Positions 15,974 through 24,892 of a stretch of 32,593 nucleotides of DNA are shown here, one piece after another. Position 1 is the stretch's first letter. Each line of letters opens with the position of its first letter. Origin of the DNA: Pirellulaceae bacterium (lineage in GTDB: Bacteria > Planctomycetota > Planctomycetia > Pirellulales > Pirellulaceae); assembly GCA_028066335.1 (NCBI GenBank), contig JALCBQ010000018.1:1-32593 (forward strand), in the 5' to 3' direction. A model generated the notes under the pieces. It was not told the origin of the DNA. It did not search any database and saw nothing but the letters and a program-made list of their open reading frames with translations. The position numbers and the translations under genes were made by a program.

Positions 15974-18421
15974 ATGAGAAAGCGAATGGCCCGATCCGTT
16001 ATTCTTTTAGTCGTTTGTATCGGTATTCTTTTTGAGATCCCTGCTCAATCGGCCAATGTTGCAGGTCTATCCGTTGCCTACGGCGATGACTTTGCGATAA
16101 CAGGTGGCTACACCGTTTCAGGTGCCATGGGGATGGTAGCAAGTGTAACAGGTCGGGAAACAGCGAAAAACCGGACGGGCATCAAGCCGATTGCCATTGT
16201 CACTAATAATTTGCGCAGGGTCTATTTACGTAAAAAGGCGATCGTTACAACGGTACCAACGGTCGTTAATATTTCAGAAGTATTCCGTTTCGATCAACCC
16301 TCGGTCATCACCAGTGGTGGTACTTTGGCTTCGGTTGGAACACCCGTGAATGTGACACCGTTTGACCAATGGGGGCGACGGGTCTATTCTTTACAAACTC
16401 AAAGTGGGGTAATCCATGTTCAACAAGGGATTACCCAAATCGATCCCGAGTATGTCCGTGTTCAAAGTCTGGTTGGCGGTGCAAACTATTCATGGGATAT
16501 GCGTTTAGCGACAAGTAGTTTCTCAAGAGATAAACTCAAAGAGCTTCTTTTTACTCAGATTGACCCACAAAACCCTGATGAACGTTTACGATTAGTACGT
16601 CTGTATATTGAGGCGAATCGGTTTCATGATGCTCGGTTAGAACTCGCTGAAATTTTGGCCGAATTTCCCGAACTTGAAGAGTTTCAACAACAATTGACCG
16701 AACTGACCCAGATGGGGGCGCGCCAGATTGTCGATGAGATCAAAATACGCCAGGAGTCAGGACAATACAATTTGGTTTCTGAAATGATCGAACTGTTCCC
16801 GGTCGAAGGGATCTCGGGTGAGATACTGCTAGAACTAAAAGAAATTCAAGAAGCAATAGAACAAAAAGGGAGCTACAACACAACACTTTTAGAGTCTTTT
16901 GGTCAAATCGCTCAACAGATCAAAAATGAGGCACAACGAAAAATCGCTCTTGACTTTCAAGAGAATGTTTTGGCATCTGAATTAAAAATTTCGACTCAAG
17001 AGCGGCTTACGACCTTTGCCTCACTTGCAAAAAACCCAGCCGTCTCTGCGGAAGAGAAAATCGCCCTTGCAATAAGTGGCTGGTATTTTGGAACAGACCA
17101 CAGTAAACAGGATTTGGCACTGGCTCTCTCATTACCTGAAACTTATCGCCTCTCTCGAGAGTACCTGACCGAGTCGAGTCAACTCAAACGACAAGAACAC
17201 TTAAAAGCCCTTCTGGAAAAAGAAGGGAGTGCACCTGAGTTTCTTTCCAAAGTCTTAGCCTTAATGAAGCCTCTGTTGCCTTTGCCTGACGATGAGTACG
17301 AAGGTATCTCGGGACTCTATCTTCAAAAAACGGTTGGACTTCGAACTCAAGAGAACATCGAGTACTTTGTCCAGCTCCCTCCTGAATACGATCCGCACCG
17401 AAAGTACCCTTGTGTTGTAACCCTGGCCCCTAGTGGAAAAGAGCTTTGGCAAATCGATTGGTGGGCCGGACAATACCGAAAAGAGGAGCGAAGACGTTAT
17501 GGGCAGGCTTCTCGCCATGGCTACATTGTTCTATCGCCAAAATGGCAGAAAAAGCCTAGCGGTTACAAGGCAACCTTGGTTGAGCAGGCAGCTGTTTTAC
17601 ACGCGCTGCGCGATGCCCATCGATACTTTTCGATCGACACCGATCGGGTCTATCTTTCGGGGCATTCCGCTGGCGGAACTGCGGCGTGGGACATTGGCAT
17701 GGCTCATCCTGATTTGTGGGCAGGGGTTATTCCAATCGGTGCCTACTCGACCGGGTATACCCGAAGTTATCGTGAGAATACCCGGTTTTCGACCGCTTTT
17801 ATGTTTGTTTTAGGAGAACTCGATAACTATAAAGTCAATACAAACAGCTCACTCTTTGATGATTACCTCAGTCACTTTGGGTATGACTGTGTTCTTGTCG
17901 AGTATATTGGGCGTGGCAACGACCATTTCTTTGAAGAGCTTCCCCAACTTTTCCGCTGGATGAATGGAAAGATACGAACCTTTCCGAAGGAATACGGAAG
18001 AGAATATGAATATTATACATTGAGACCATGGGATAATTTTTTCTACTGGCTCGAAGTAGAGGACCTGCCAAAGAGGAATATGATCGCTCCAGAGCTACTC
18101 GGTTTTTCTAGTGCAAAACCGGCAAAAATGACTTTCGAAACGACGAAAGAGAACTTTATTAGGGTACGTGGTGGCGCCTCAACGATAACAGTCTGCCTAA
18201 ATCCCGATCTTGTTGACTTTGAGAAAGTGATAACAATCTATTTTGGTGGGAACAAAGTCTACAAAGAGTTACTCACTCCAAAGGCCGAAGCCCTTCTCGA
18301 AGATGTTCGTACCCGGGGTGACCGACAACACCCTTTTTGGACCCGGTTGACCTTTGTCAATGGTCGACTGCAAAGCCCACTTTTAGACAAAGCTTCCGAG
18401 GCTAGATTGCAACCAAAGTAA
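15974..18421 (+). CDS. secreted alpha/beta-hydrolase with large N-terminal helical region
   Basis: 815 residues. Residues 1-27 are a Sec signal peptide. Residues about 28-185 are beta-rich with no assigned family. Residues about 190-435 are mostly helical, and 200-245 look like TPR. Residues about 450-670 form an esterase-type alpha/beta-hydrolase: IEYFVQLPPEYDPHRKYPCVV starts the fold, GHSAGG at 563-568 gives nucleophile S565, D617 in GELDNYK and H651 in GNDHFFEE complete a plausible triad. A C-terminal domain of about 140 residues follows. It resembles planctomycete secreted proteins annotated as peptidases or esterases; the substrate is unknown. An in-frame ATG four codons later is an alternative start. 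It ends in a strong terminator. Confidence 0.8.
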   Translation: MRKRMARSVILLVVCIGILFEIPAQSANVAGLSVAYGDDFAITGGYTVSGAMGMVASVTGRETAKNRTGIKPIAIVTNNLRRVYLRKKAIVTTVPTVVNISEVFRFDQPSVITSGGTLASVGTPVNVTPFDQWGRRVYSLQTQSGVIHVQQGITQIDPEYVRVQSLVGGANYSWDMRLATSSFSRDKLKELLFTQIDPQNPDERLRLVRLYIEANRFHDARLELAEILAEFPELEEFQQQLTELTQMGARQIVDEIKIRQESGQYNLVSEMIELFPVEGISGEILLELKEIQEAIEQKGSYNTTLLESFGQIAQQIKNEAQRKIALDFQENVLASELKISTQERLTTFASLAKNPAVSAEEKIALAISGWYFGTDHSKQDLALALSLPETYRLSREYLTESSQLKRQEHLKALLEKEGSAPEFLSKVLALMKPLLPLPDDEYEGISGLYLQKTVGLRTQENIEYFVQLPPEYDPHRKYPCVVTLAPSGKELWQIDWWAGQYRKEERRRYGQASRHGYIVLSPKWQKKPSGYKATLVEQAAVLHALRDAHRYFSIDTDRVYLSGHSAGGTAAWDIGMAHPDLWAGVIPIGAYSTGYTRSYRENTRFSTAFMFVLGELDNYKVNTNSSLFDDYLSHFGYDCVLVEYIGRGNDHFFEELPQLFRWMNGKIRTFPKEYGREYEYYTLRPWDNFFYWLEVEDLPKRNMIAPELLGFSSAKPAKMTFETTKENFIRVRGGASTITVCLNPDLVDFEKVITIYFGGNKVYKELLTPKAEALLEDVRTRGDRQHPFWTRLTFVNGRLQSPLLDKASEARLQPK

Positions 18422-18466
18422 GCCACGAGCTCTTTCTGAATTTTACCAGAAAAATCTACCTACAAA

Positions 18467-18500
18467 AGGCCAGCTAAATGAGCTGGCCTCTTGTTTTTTT
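18467..18500. terminator. bidirectional rho-independent terminator
   Basis: AGGCCAGCT (18467-18475) and AGCTGGCCT (18481-18489) form a perfect 9-bp stem around AAATG, followed by CTTG and seven T residues for plus-strand transcripts. On the minus strand a shorter T-run also follows the stem. It sits between two convergent genes and can serve both. Confidence 0.85.
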
Positions 18501-18526
18501 GTCGTTACTACTTAGTAAGAATGAAC

Positions 18527-20539
18527 TTATTTGAGGAGGGCGCCAGAAATATAGAGCCCATCTGTCTCTGAGGTAATCGAAAAACCAGCCGTTCCAAGAT
18601 ACTGGGTGATTTCTGCAAATGGTGGTAGTTTACGAGCATCGAATTCCTGTTCACGCGTAACGGTCGGGTTGAAGTCGTCACTTTCAAATTCAGCTTCCGT
18701 TAACGGTTCTGTTAAAATGGCATTGAGGGCTTGCCCAATGAGGTTAGTTGCCTCTGGCATTTTTCCAGTCCGAAACAGCTCATAAGTCGTGTGGTAGGCT
18801 GTTTTACCATTGAGGTAGAAATAGAAACTTTTTGGCCCGGTGTTCAGGTTCGTCAAAACAGTATGAAGCCGTTGATAGTTAGTCCGTTTAGCAAGTGGTT
18901 TTTCGCTGTTTTCTATCCGGTCAATGGTCTGTTTGACCCCGTCAATAGTTGTACCGACGACAAGGTGTTTGCCAACGACGGCGTAAGAGATGACGGCCAT
19001 TTCAACGACTTCTTCATCGACCTCCTCTTCGTGGTAAACTTCAAAACCAGGCCCATCAATACTAAGGACCGGGATTTCAGGCATTGAGTCGTCGTCCTCT
19101 TCTTCGATCCCTTCCCAGATAGTATACCCTTTGTAGGTTCGTCTCTGAAAGTTGGGTTCACGTGAACCAATACGGTTGAACGATTCACCAGCCGCTTTGG
19201 GGTCATTCAAGGTTAGAATTACAACACGGCTTTCGCTGTCGGGGACGATAGGCTTTTTTAATTCGGTGAAACTAAAAATTTCATTCGAGAGATGGCGAAT
19301 AATGTCATTGCGAAGATCGATGTTGGTACTCTCTTCGTTTTTTAGGCTCTCTATTGTGTCTTCAAACAAATCTTCTTCGCCACCAATAGCGTTATAAAGT
19401 GAACCAAACGATTCAAAAGCATTCGAGATATCCCATGATAAGGCAAGGTAAGTTGTCGAGTCTTCGGGTACCCATGCCGGAGGCGTTAAGTCATTACTAT
19501 TGGGGAATTTTAACATTCGTGCCGCCAGTTTTTTTTCGGGAGAAATAGAAACAAAGGTCTGATGATAAATGTCGACCTGATTATCGGCGGTAAAATAGAC
19601 TTTGCCACCGACTCCCTCGATTGCATCAAAACCTTGTTCTTTTAAGATTTTAAGGAAGTCCTTACCTCGTTGTCGCTCACCTTCGTAATAATCTCTGGCA
19701 ACTTGGGCGTAACCAAACGGGTCAATGTACCAAGAAAGCTCGTGGTTATAAGGAGCCAGGGCTGGGTTTTGACTACACCTTTTCAGGATCGAGTCGTATT
19801 TTGGTGAGAGAATAAGAGCATCACTTTGCGGCCCCTCTTCTTGTAAACGACGAATAGCGTTGGTGAACTCGGTTTTTTGATCGCATGCGAGCAAGTACTT
19901 GTCTGTTAGGCCGTAAAAAGCAAACTTTTGTCTAAAACCTTCTCGTACAGGAAAGGTAAGGACTGTATAAGAAACACCAGAGCTGGTTCCTCTGGTAACG
20001 GTAGCGCCGTCTGCTTTTTGACGAGCTTCAATTTTTTGAAGAAGTGCCTTCGCAGCCGCCTCTTTACCACTAATTTCTATCGTTAGCAGCGAAGCAGGAC
20101 GAGTACCATTGTGCATCGCACCAATAAGAACTTCACCACCACCTATCGCTTGAAGGTCTTCCCAGGAAATCGCCAGACTGCCACCATTTTTAAAGAGGCG
20201 CTCTTCGAGTTGACGTTTGAAATCGACGAGGAACGGTTCCATCTTAGGATCGGTTGCTAGCTTTCCTAACTTGGTCTTTTCCAAGTTGGCAAGAAAACGG
20301 TCAAGATTCGGAATAATTCCAAGTGCCTTGGTCGTTTGGGGGAAAATTCGCTCGGTTCGAGATGCGGCTTTGCGAGCTTCCGTAGAGAGGTTACCACTTG
20401 TGGCATCTCGGGTCGCTTCTTTTTTCTCACCAACCTTGGAATCGTTGGTAGAGTCAAAACCGGCCTCAAGAGAGGTACCGACAAAAACACTGCTTATTGC
20501 AGAGACGAATAGAAGGGTTCTAAATACGTATTTCACCAC
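18527..20539 (-). CDS. large secreted protein of unknown function
   Basis: 670 residues from the first of two adjacent GTG codons; the second gives a better spacing (7 bases) to AGGGAG. Residues 1-26 look like a Sec signal peptide. The rest has no domain I can name with certainty. Patterns such as RPASLLTIEIS, LLACDQKTEFTNAIRRLQ, DSTTYLALSWDISNAFESF and VVGKHLVVGTTIDGVKQTIDRI alternate strands and helices in a way seen in DUF3352-like secreted proteins, which is a weak match. A strongly acidic patch (EGIEEEDDDSMPE) lies near 485-500. It converges with the hydrolase gene and shares its terminator. It is probably periplasmic or attached to the outer membrane. Confidence 0.75.
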   Translation of the reverse strand: MVKYVFRTLLFVSAISSVFVGTSLEAGFDSTNDSKVGEKKEATRDATSGNLSTEARKAASRTERIFPQTTKALGIIPNLDRFLANLEKTKLGKLATDPKMEPFLVDFKRQLEERLFKNGGSLAISWEDLQAIGGGEVLIGAMHNGTRPASLLTIEISGKEAAAKALLQKIEARQKADGATVTRGTSSGVSYTVLTFPVREGFRQKFAFYGLTDKYLLACDQKTEFTNAIRRLQEEGPQSDALILSPKYDSILKRCSQNPALAPYNHELSWYIDPFGYAQVARDYYEGERQRGKDFLKILKEQGFDAIEGVGGKVYFTADNQVDIYHQTFVSISPEKKLAARMLKFPNSNDLTPPAWVPEDSTTYLALSWDISNAFESFGSLYNAIGGEEDLFEDTIESLKNEESTNIDLRNDIIRHLSNEIFSFTELKKPIVPDSESRVVILTLNDPKAAGESFNRIGSREPNFQRRTYKGYTIWEGIEEEDDDSMPEIPVLSIDGPGFEVYHEEEVDEEVVEMAVISYAVVGKHLVVGTTIDGVKQTIDRIENSEKPLAKRTNYQRLHTVLTNLNTGPKSFYFYLNGKTAYHTTYELFRTGKMPEATNLIGQALNAILTEPLTEAEFESDDFNPTVTREQEFDARKLPPFAEITQYLGTAGFSITSETDGLYISGALLK

Positions 20540-21225
20540 AAAACTCCCTAATAACGTTGTTGCTCATTCCTTTAAGCGAAACGTGCACTGACTTTATGTT
20601 AGACAAAAACTGACAGATGTCTTTGCCTTCATTTTTAACGAAAATAAACGACCTCTCTTGCCACGCTGCAGGTACAACCTCGTAGCACCCTCTTTATGTT
20701 CTGGCGACTTTCAGATGTTAAAGGCAGGGGCTGCATAGCCTACGCCTCTTGCCTATTTTGTACTGCGATTGTAACCCTATTCTTCATTTGGCACAACAGA
20801 AATTCAATTCCCCTGTCCTTTGAGCCAAACACAGGCAAGGCCACCCTACCCTTTCAAGATATCTTAGCATGACAAAGGGTCTAAAAATTATCGGCACACA
20901 GAGAACAATTTATCCAAACCTAGAGCCATATCTTCGAACATCTGGCAAGAATAGTTGACAGAATGCAGAAAATAAGTCCTTTTGTCGTGTCAAAAATTAA
21001 CCAGCCAACGATATTCTCGTTATCGAGAAAAACCGAAGAATGGCAATTTTCTACGCAAGCGTTAAATTTTGCTTTTCCCCGGGTCTTCGGTCGATTGAAC
21101 AGGACATTTTCCCTTTCCCATTCGAGATTCTACGCTGATGGTAAAAGGAGGTACCCTGAGGTACAATACGGCGAAAAGAGCCGATTGTTCCTGGCACATT
21201 TGAACTTCTCCCTTGTGAGCCGACT
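20540..21225. other. 686-base spacer without a supported gene
   Basis: This lies between two divergent genes and must hold both promoters. A hairpin pairs GGCAGGGG (20723-20730) with CCTCTTGCC (20745-20753), including two G-U pairs, followed by TATTTTG; it could end a small RNA. A short plus-strand frame at 20963-21229 overlaps the next gene and looks spurious. GTAGCACCCTCTTTATG near 20685 resembles a stretch near 251. Confidence 0.4.
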
Positions 21226-22671
21226 ATGAAAAACTACCTTCAGGAAAACCTCATTCATGATCCGATCCATGGCTACATTCCGTTTATCTCGGATGTTGAC
21301 CTCAAGGGCAAGGAAGTCTCCGAGCGAGAAATCATCGACCACCCCTGGGTCCAGCGCCTTCGCCAAATTCATCAACTACAGACGGCGTGGTGGGTTTTTC
21401 CGACGGCTGAGCATACCCGTTTTCAACACGTTATAGGGGCCATGCACCTTGCGAGTGTCGTTATTGAAAAGCTCTACCCCAGCCTTGAAGAGGTCTTTGG
21501 TGTTGAAAAAGGGAAAAATAAATTACCGAGCCGCCCTTATGTTGAATCTCTTCTACGAATGGCCGGGCTATTGCATGACGTTGGGCATGGTCCCTTTGGC
21601 CATTTTTTTGACGACCATTTTCTAAAAAAAGATTACAACCTCACTCATGAGACCTTAGGGGCTAAGATTATCATTGATGAGTTAGGCCCCCTCCTTGAAA
21701 AAGTTCGCAGAAATCCTAATGGTCAGCTTAGTGACAAAGAACGCCTTGATCCTGGGCAAATCGCCTGGCTTATCCAACGCCCCAAGGAAGATCCTTCACA
21801 ACGTAAAAATGAAGAGGGCCACCCTCGATGGCTCCATTTTTTAAGAAGTCTTTTTTGTGGAATTTATACGATCGACAATATGGACTTTGTATTAAGAGAT
21901 GCCTATATGTCAGGGTATAGTCTTCGTTCGTTCGATCTTCAGCGACTTTTGCACTATAGTTTTTTCACCGAGAAAGGATTGACCATTCATGAGCGTGGAA
22001 TGGGGAGTCTTATCCACTTTATGAATGCTAAATCGGAACTTTTCGCGAATGTTTATTTTCATCGGACGGTCCAGGCAATCGACCTTATGTTAGCAGATCT
22101 GTTTAAAGAGAGTCACCATCTTTTTTTTCCTGCCGGCAATCCTGCCGAGAACCTAGAGGCTTATCGACAGTTTACTGAGTTTTCTTTGTTGGTTGAGGTC
22201 GCCAAATGGCCTGAGAGTCCAGACAAAGAGAAAAGAAGGCTTGGAAAGAAATGGAAGGCAATGCTCGACCGACAATGTGATTGGTTGTTCGCCTGCCAGG
22301 AATCACTCGTTTTCACCCGTGACAAGTCTGAGGTAACTCACACTTTTAATGATCCAGATAACGTCGAGCGGACCCTGGGTAAACTTCTACCAGACGAATG
22401 GAAAGAGGCCCGTTTTCGGGTCGATATTGCACGTCACCTTCACCGACCGACCGAGGAACAACACAATTGGCAATACGACGCAGCAAACGGCATGGTAAAA
22501 AGGTTGTCTGAGAATGAAAACTACCACAACTTGCCAGGTGCCAGACGTCAATGCCGTATCTATATTCATAGAGAGAGCAAGAATCCTGAACAACTGAAAA
22601 AGGCTTTGGCTGCTGCCCTTGATAAAGCTCTTGGCAAGCAACCAGCCGAAGACGATTTGACGAATATGTAA
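21226..22671 (+). CDS. HD-domain phosphohydrolase (SAMHD1/YdhJ-like)
   Basis: 481 residues. HDPIHGYIPF at 11-20 and the core RFQHVIGAMHLA (H68), LLHDVGHGPFGHFFDDHF (H117, D118) and TIDNMDFVLRDAYMSG give the four HD-superfamily metal ligands and the architecture of the dGTPase-like proteins related to SAMHD1. Members hydrolyse dNTPs or other nucleotides, but the substrate cannot be told from the sequence. The protein is cytoplasmic, with no transmembrane segment. The C-terminal third (from about 300) has no recognised domain. The start codon follows TGTGAG at 8 bases, which is a weak site. It stands alone on the plus strand. Confidence 0.88.
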   Translation: MKNYLQENLIHDPIHGYIPFISDVDLKGKEVSEREIIDHPWVQRLRQIHQLQTAWWVFPTAEHTRFQHVIGAMHLASVVIEKLYPSLEEVFGVEKGKNKLPSRPYVESLLRMAGLLHDVGHGPFGHFFDDHFLKKDYNLTHETLGAKIIIDELGPLLEKVRRNPNGQLSDKERLDPGQIAWLIQRPKEDPSQRKNEEGHPRWLHFLRSLFCGIYTIDNMDFVLRDAYMSGYSLRSFDLQRLLHYSFFTEKGLTIHERGMGSLIHFMNAKSELFANVYFHRTVQAIDLMLADLFKESHHLFFPAGNPAENLEAYRQFTEFSLLVEVAKWPESPDKEKRRLGKKWKAMLDRQCDWLFACQESLVFTRDKSEVTHTFNDPDNVERTLGKLLPDEWKEARFRVDIARHLHRPTEEQHNWQYDAANGMVKRLSENENYHNLPGARRQCRIYIHRESKNPEQLKKALAAALDKALGKQPAEDDLTNM

Positions 22672-23090
22672 TCTATAGGCCACTCCCTAATTTTTTACAG
22701 ACCCCTAACATAATTCTCCTTGGCGAACGTCGATAAATAGGTAGGCAAAAAATGGGCATCGCTAGTGGGGCGATATCTAATAGAGTTTGTCGACGGCCAA
22801 GGGGGCTTTGGTTATTTGAGGTCGGTATGTGGTGAGTCCCTCCTCCTTTTCACAGAAAGAGGATATCAACGAGATGGCCATCATCAAGTTGATCGCTGAA
22901 CTATAGAGACCATGTTCAGACCTGTTATGAAGAAGCGAACCTAATTAGCTATAAAATAAGGGGTTAGCTGCCTCGTAGCGGTACCTCTTTGATTTTGATA
23001 GCCGCTCGGTTAAGAAAGAAGGCGTACAAACGGGCAGGCAGTCAAAATGAAAGCCCGCTGTATCAGGAATGAATATGGGTGTGGAAGAAA
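22672..23090. other. spacer between two convergent genes
   Basis: No gene seen. It lies between the end of the HD phosphohydrolase gene and the terminator hairpin of the sigma factor gene. No clear plus-strand terminator after the HD gene was found. Confidence 0.4.
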
Positions 23091-23139
23091 AAGGCCCCTT
23101 TGCCAAAGTAGTTCGTTTTCACGAGACTGGCAAAGGGGC
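23091..23139 (-). terminator. terminator of the ECF sigma factor gene
   Basis: GCCCCTTTGCCA (23094-23105) and TGGCAAAGGGGC (23128-23139) form a perfect 12-bp stem with a 22-base loop that has its own small TCG/CGA stem. On the minus strand it is followed by a C and five T residues. It lies 28 bases after the sigma factor stop codon. The loop is longer than usual. Confidence 0.75.
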
Positions 23140-23166
23140 TCGGCTAGAGTCGATTTTCATCCTACG

Positions 23167-23757
23167 TTATGTCGCCAATAATGGTTCGACTTCTTTGGCC
23201 AAACGTTTACGGGCAACGTGCAAACGACGTTTGATGGTTCCAACAGGTGCCTCAAAGTGGTCACTCATTTCAAGGAGGGAGTTCCCTTCATAGTAAAATG
23301 AAATCAGTGTATCTCGGTCGAGTGAGCCAAGTCGATGGAGACCCGCATTCATCTCGCCAAGTTCTTCACGTTCAACCGCCGATTGAAACGGGTTGATAAA
23401 GGTGGTTTCATGAAGGTGAATATTTTCTGAATCAGCGAATTCATTTGCCATGTTACGAGCAACACGATTAATCGCTAGGCGGTGAGTGATTGAACGTAAC
23501 CAACCACCAAAAGCTTTTGGCTCACGCAACTGCTCGATCTTTTCCATCGCCTGGAGGAAGGCATCTTGGCAAAGCTCTTGTGCATCGGCCTCACTGTAGA
23601 GACGACGGATAGCAATACCATAAACCAAATCTCGGAATCGGGTGAAAAGTTCTCCAAAAGCGTTCCTGTCCCCTTTTTTGGCCGCATTGACCAAGACCTC
23701 CAACGTCGTTGAAGAGTCGAAAACAGATTCACTGGTAGATTTATTTGAAGTAGTCAT
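23167..23757 (-). CDS. ECF sigma factor (sigma-70 family, RpoE-like)
   Basis: 196 residues. Region 2 spans about 34-103 (FGELFTRFRDLVYGIAIRRL, then ADAQELCQDAFLQAMEKI and the -10 recognition helix KAFGGWLRSITHRLAINR) and region 4 spans about 131-188 (LISFYYEGNSLLEMSDHFE, GTIKRRLHVARKRLA), as in two-domain ECF sigma factors. It directs RNA polymerase to a stress or development regulon. No anti-sigma gene is adjacent, since downstream is a terminator. The leader just upstream of the ATG is nearly the same as that of aceF. An unrelated small gene with its own terminator lies upstream on the same strand. Confidence 0.92.
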   Translation of the reverse strand: MTTSNKSTSESVFDSSTTLEVLVNAAKKGDRNAFGELFTRFRDLVYGIAIRRLYSEADAQELCQDAFLQAMEKIEQLREPKAFGGWLRSITHRLAINRVARNMANEFADSENIHLHETTFINPFQSAVEREELGEMNAGLHRLGSLDRDTLISFYYEGNSLLEMSDHFEAPVGTIKRRLHVARKRLAKEVEPLLAT

Positions 23758-23758
23758 T

Positions 23759-23797
23759 TTATCTATTTCTTAAAAAGTTTAGTTTCAGTAGAAAATT
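23759..23797 (-). promoter_or_regulatory. leader element shared with aceF (copy 1)
   Basis: The 39 bases before the sigma factor ATG match those before aceF (26282-26325) at 33 of 39 positions with one 5-base gap. Both copies contain ACTGAAAC and end in GAAATAGATAA next to the start codon, with the same distance between these blocks. Confidence 0.55.
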
Positions 23798-23854
23798 AGG
23801 GAATAAGCAACTGCTCAGATCACAAACAAAAATGTTTGCGCTGTTGTGCCGGCC

Positions 23855-23891
23855 AAAAAAAAAGCGGTACCTTAGAGGTTTGTCCTCAAGG
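23855..23891 (-). terminator. terminator of the orphan small gene
   Basis: On the minus strand CCTTGAGG pairs with CCTCTAAGG (23870-23891) around ACAAA with one bulge, then TACCGC and nine T residues. It follows the orphan gene stop by about 40 bases and shows that this strand is transcribed. Confidence 0.65.
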
Positions 23892-23929
23892 CCCGCATTC
23901 TTGAACTTTTGTTTCGATTGTTAAGGAGT

Positions 23930-24421
23930 CTAACGACTCAACGGAACAAAAGAGGGCGGGCACAACGGCAGTGGCAGTAAAAGAGTGCGTTCGTGGCGTA
24001 GCAGCCAATCCATGGTAAGCGACCCTTTTGCCACGCAGCTCTTTTTAGAGCTATGTTTGACAATGTTGGTCCGCTTCGTATGGTATGGCATGAGATGGTC
24101 AACGTGACGGTACCTTTGGATAGAAACATCCTCGGTGGCGATGACATTGGAGGTTCTGCCATCATTCGTCTTGGTTGCCGAACGACTGAATATCGTCGCG
24201 CAACCACGAACAATGTTCCCAATAATATCGCCGATCGTCGTGCCACCAGAGAGGGAAACTAAGCCCTCAAAACGCGCATAACTACTTGCAGAAAAAGAAT
24301 GAGAGGACGAATTTCTTAGCGCAGAAGAACCACACAACACAATTTGTCCATCATTCTTTGCAGCTCGTAATGTAGCAACATTGCTCGAACGGTCAGCAGT
24401 CTGGATCGTTGTGTTACGCAT
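23930..24421 (-). CDS. small protein of unknown function
   Basis: 163 residues. I do not recognise a family. AGGAG 8 bases before the ATG is one of the best ribosome binding sites in the window, and a terminator follows the stop codon, so a transcribed gene is likely. The N-terminal 95 residues are rich in Ser, Thr, Ala and Gly (SALRNSSSHSFSASSYARF, SLSGGTTIGDIIGNIVRG), while the C-terminal 60 residues are basic with many His and end in a leucine-proline tail that looks less protein-like. Two other frames on either strand are also open over the last 300 bases, so a frameshift or a different end cannot be excluded. It lies upstream of the ECF sigma gene but is separated by its terminator. Confidence 0.5.
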   Translation of the reverse strand: MRNTTIQTADRSSNVATLRAAKNDGQIVLCGSSALRNSSSHSFSASSYARFEGLVSLSGGTTIGDIIGNIVRGCATIFSRSATKTNDGRTSNVIATEDVSIQRYRHVDHLMPYHTKRTNIVKHSSKKSCVAKGSLTMDWLLRHERTLLLPLPLCPPSFVPLSR

Positions 24422-24832
24422 TGTCTGAACTCCTGTAAGTCGCCAAGAAGCGCCTTGTTTTCCTATGGATTTATAGCAAAGACGAAAAAAGCTCTGCCAC
24501 TTTTTATTAGTTTGTAAAAAAATCTACAAGTGGGTAAGTATAGAGGAAGCAGAGAGATTGACAAAGAGAAAATTGTCTCTTTCGGCAAAAACAGCTCCCG
24601 CAGAATACCCTACTAGAGAGTCTCTTCAACAAATGGTTCGTCAAAAAGCGACTAAAGTTTTGAGAATTCTTGAAATATTTAGGCGATCTGTTTTTCTTGG
24701 GATTTTGTAAGTTGTTATTTATTAGGGGGTTATGAGGCAGTTTGGGTTTGTGTTTTTTTAGCAGAAAATATTGCGGGAACGTTCTGCGTATCCAATAAAT
24801 TTTTTTGTGTAATAGAGCATTCGGAACAGGAA
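24422..24832. other. spacer upstream of the orphan gene
   Basis: A TATAAA (minus strand, 24470-24475) about 50 bases before the orphan gene is a possible -10 box without a good -35. An AT-rich minus-strand open frame at 24507-24854 starts inside the aceF terminator and is not credible. Nothing else is seen. Confidence 0.4.
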
Positions 24833-24864
24833 AACAAAAAAGCACCCTTTGCAAGGGTGCTTTT
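24833..24864 (-). terminator. rho-independent terminator of aceF
   Basis: AAAAGCACCCTT (24838-24849) and AAGGGTGCTTTT (24853-24864) form a perfect 12-bp stem with a 3-base loop; on the minus strand six T residues and more follow. It lies about 30 bases after the aceF stop. Confidence 0.9.
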
Positions 24865-24892
24865 AGACCAAACTTTGGAGAATTTTGTAAAA

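Noticed and set aside
20963..21229. Plus-strand open frame of 88 codons before the HD phosphohydrolase
   Set aside because: It overlaps the start of a well-supported gene and shows no family pattern.
23759..23797. GAAAC and GATAA blocks read as an ECF-type promoter before the sigma gene and aceF
   Set aside because: The would-be -10 box ends 1-4 bases from the start codon, so transcripts would begin inside the coding region.
24053..24262. Plus-strand frame opposite the orphan gene (69 codons)
   Set aside because: It looks fairly protein-like, but the ribosome binding site and terminator both support the minus strand.
24507..24854. Minus-strand open frame of 115 codons between aceF and the orphan gene
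   Set aside because: It begins inside the aceF terminator hairpin and its Lys/Phe/Asn-rich sequence reflects AT-rich DNA.
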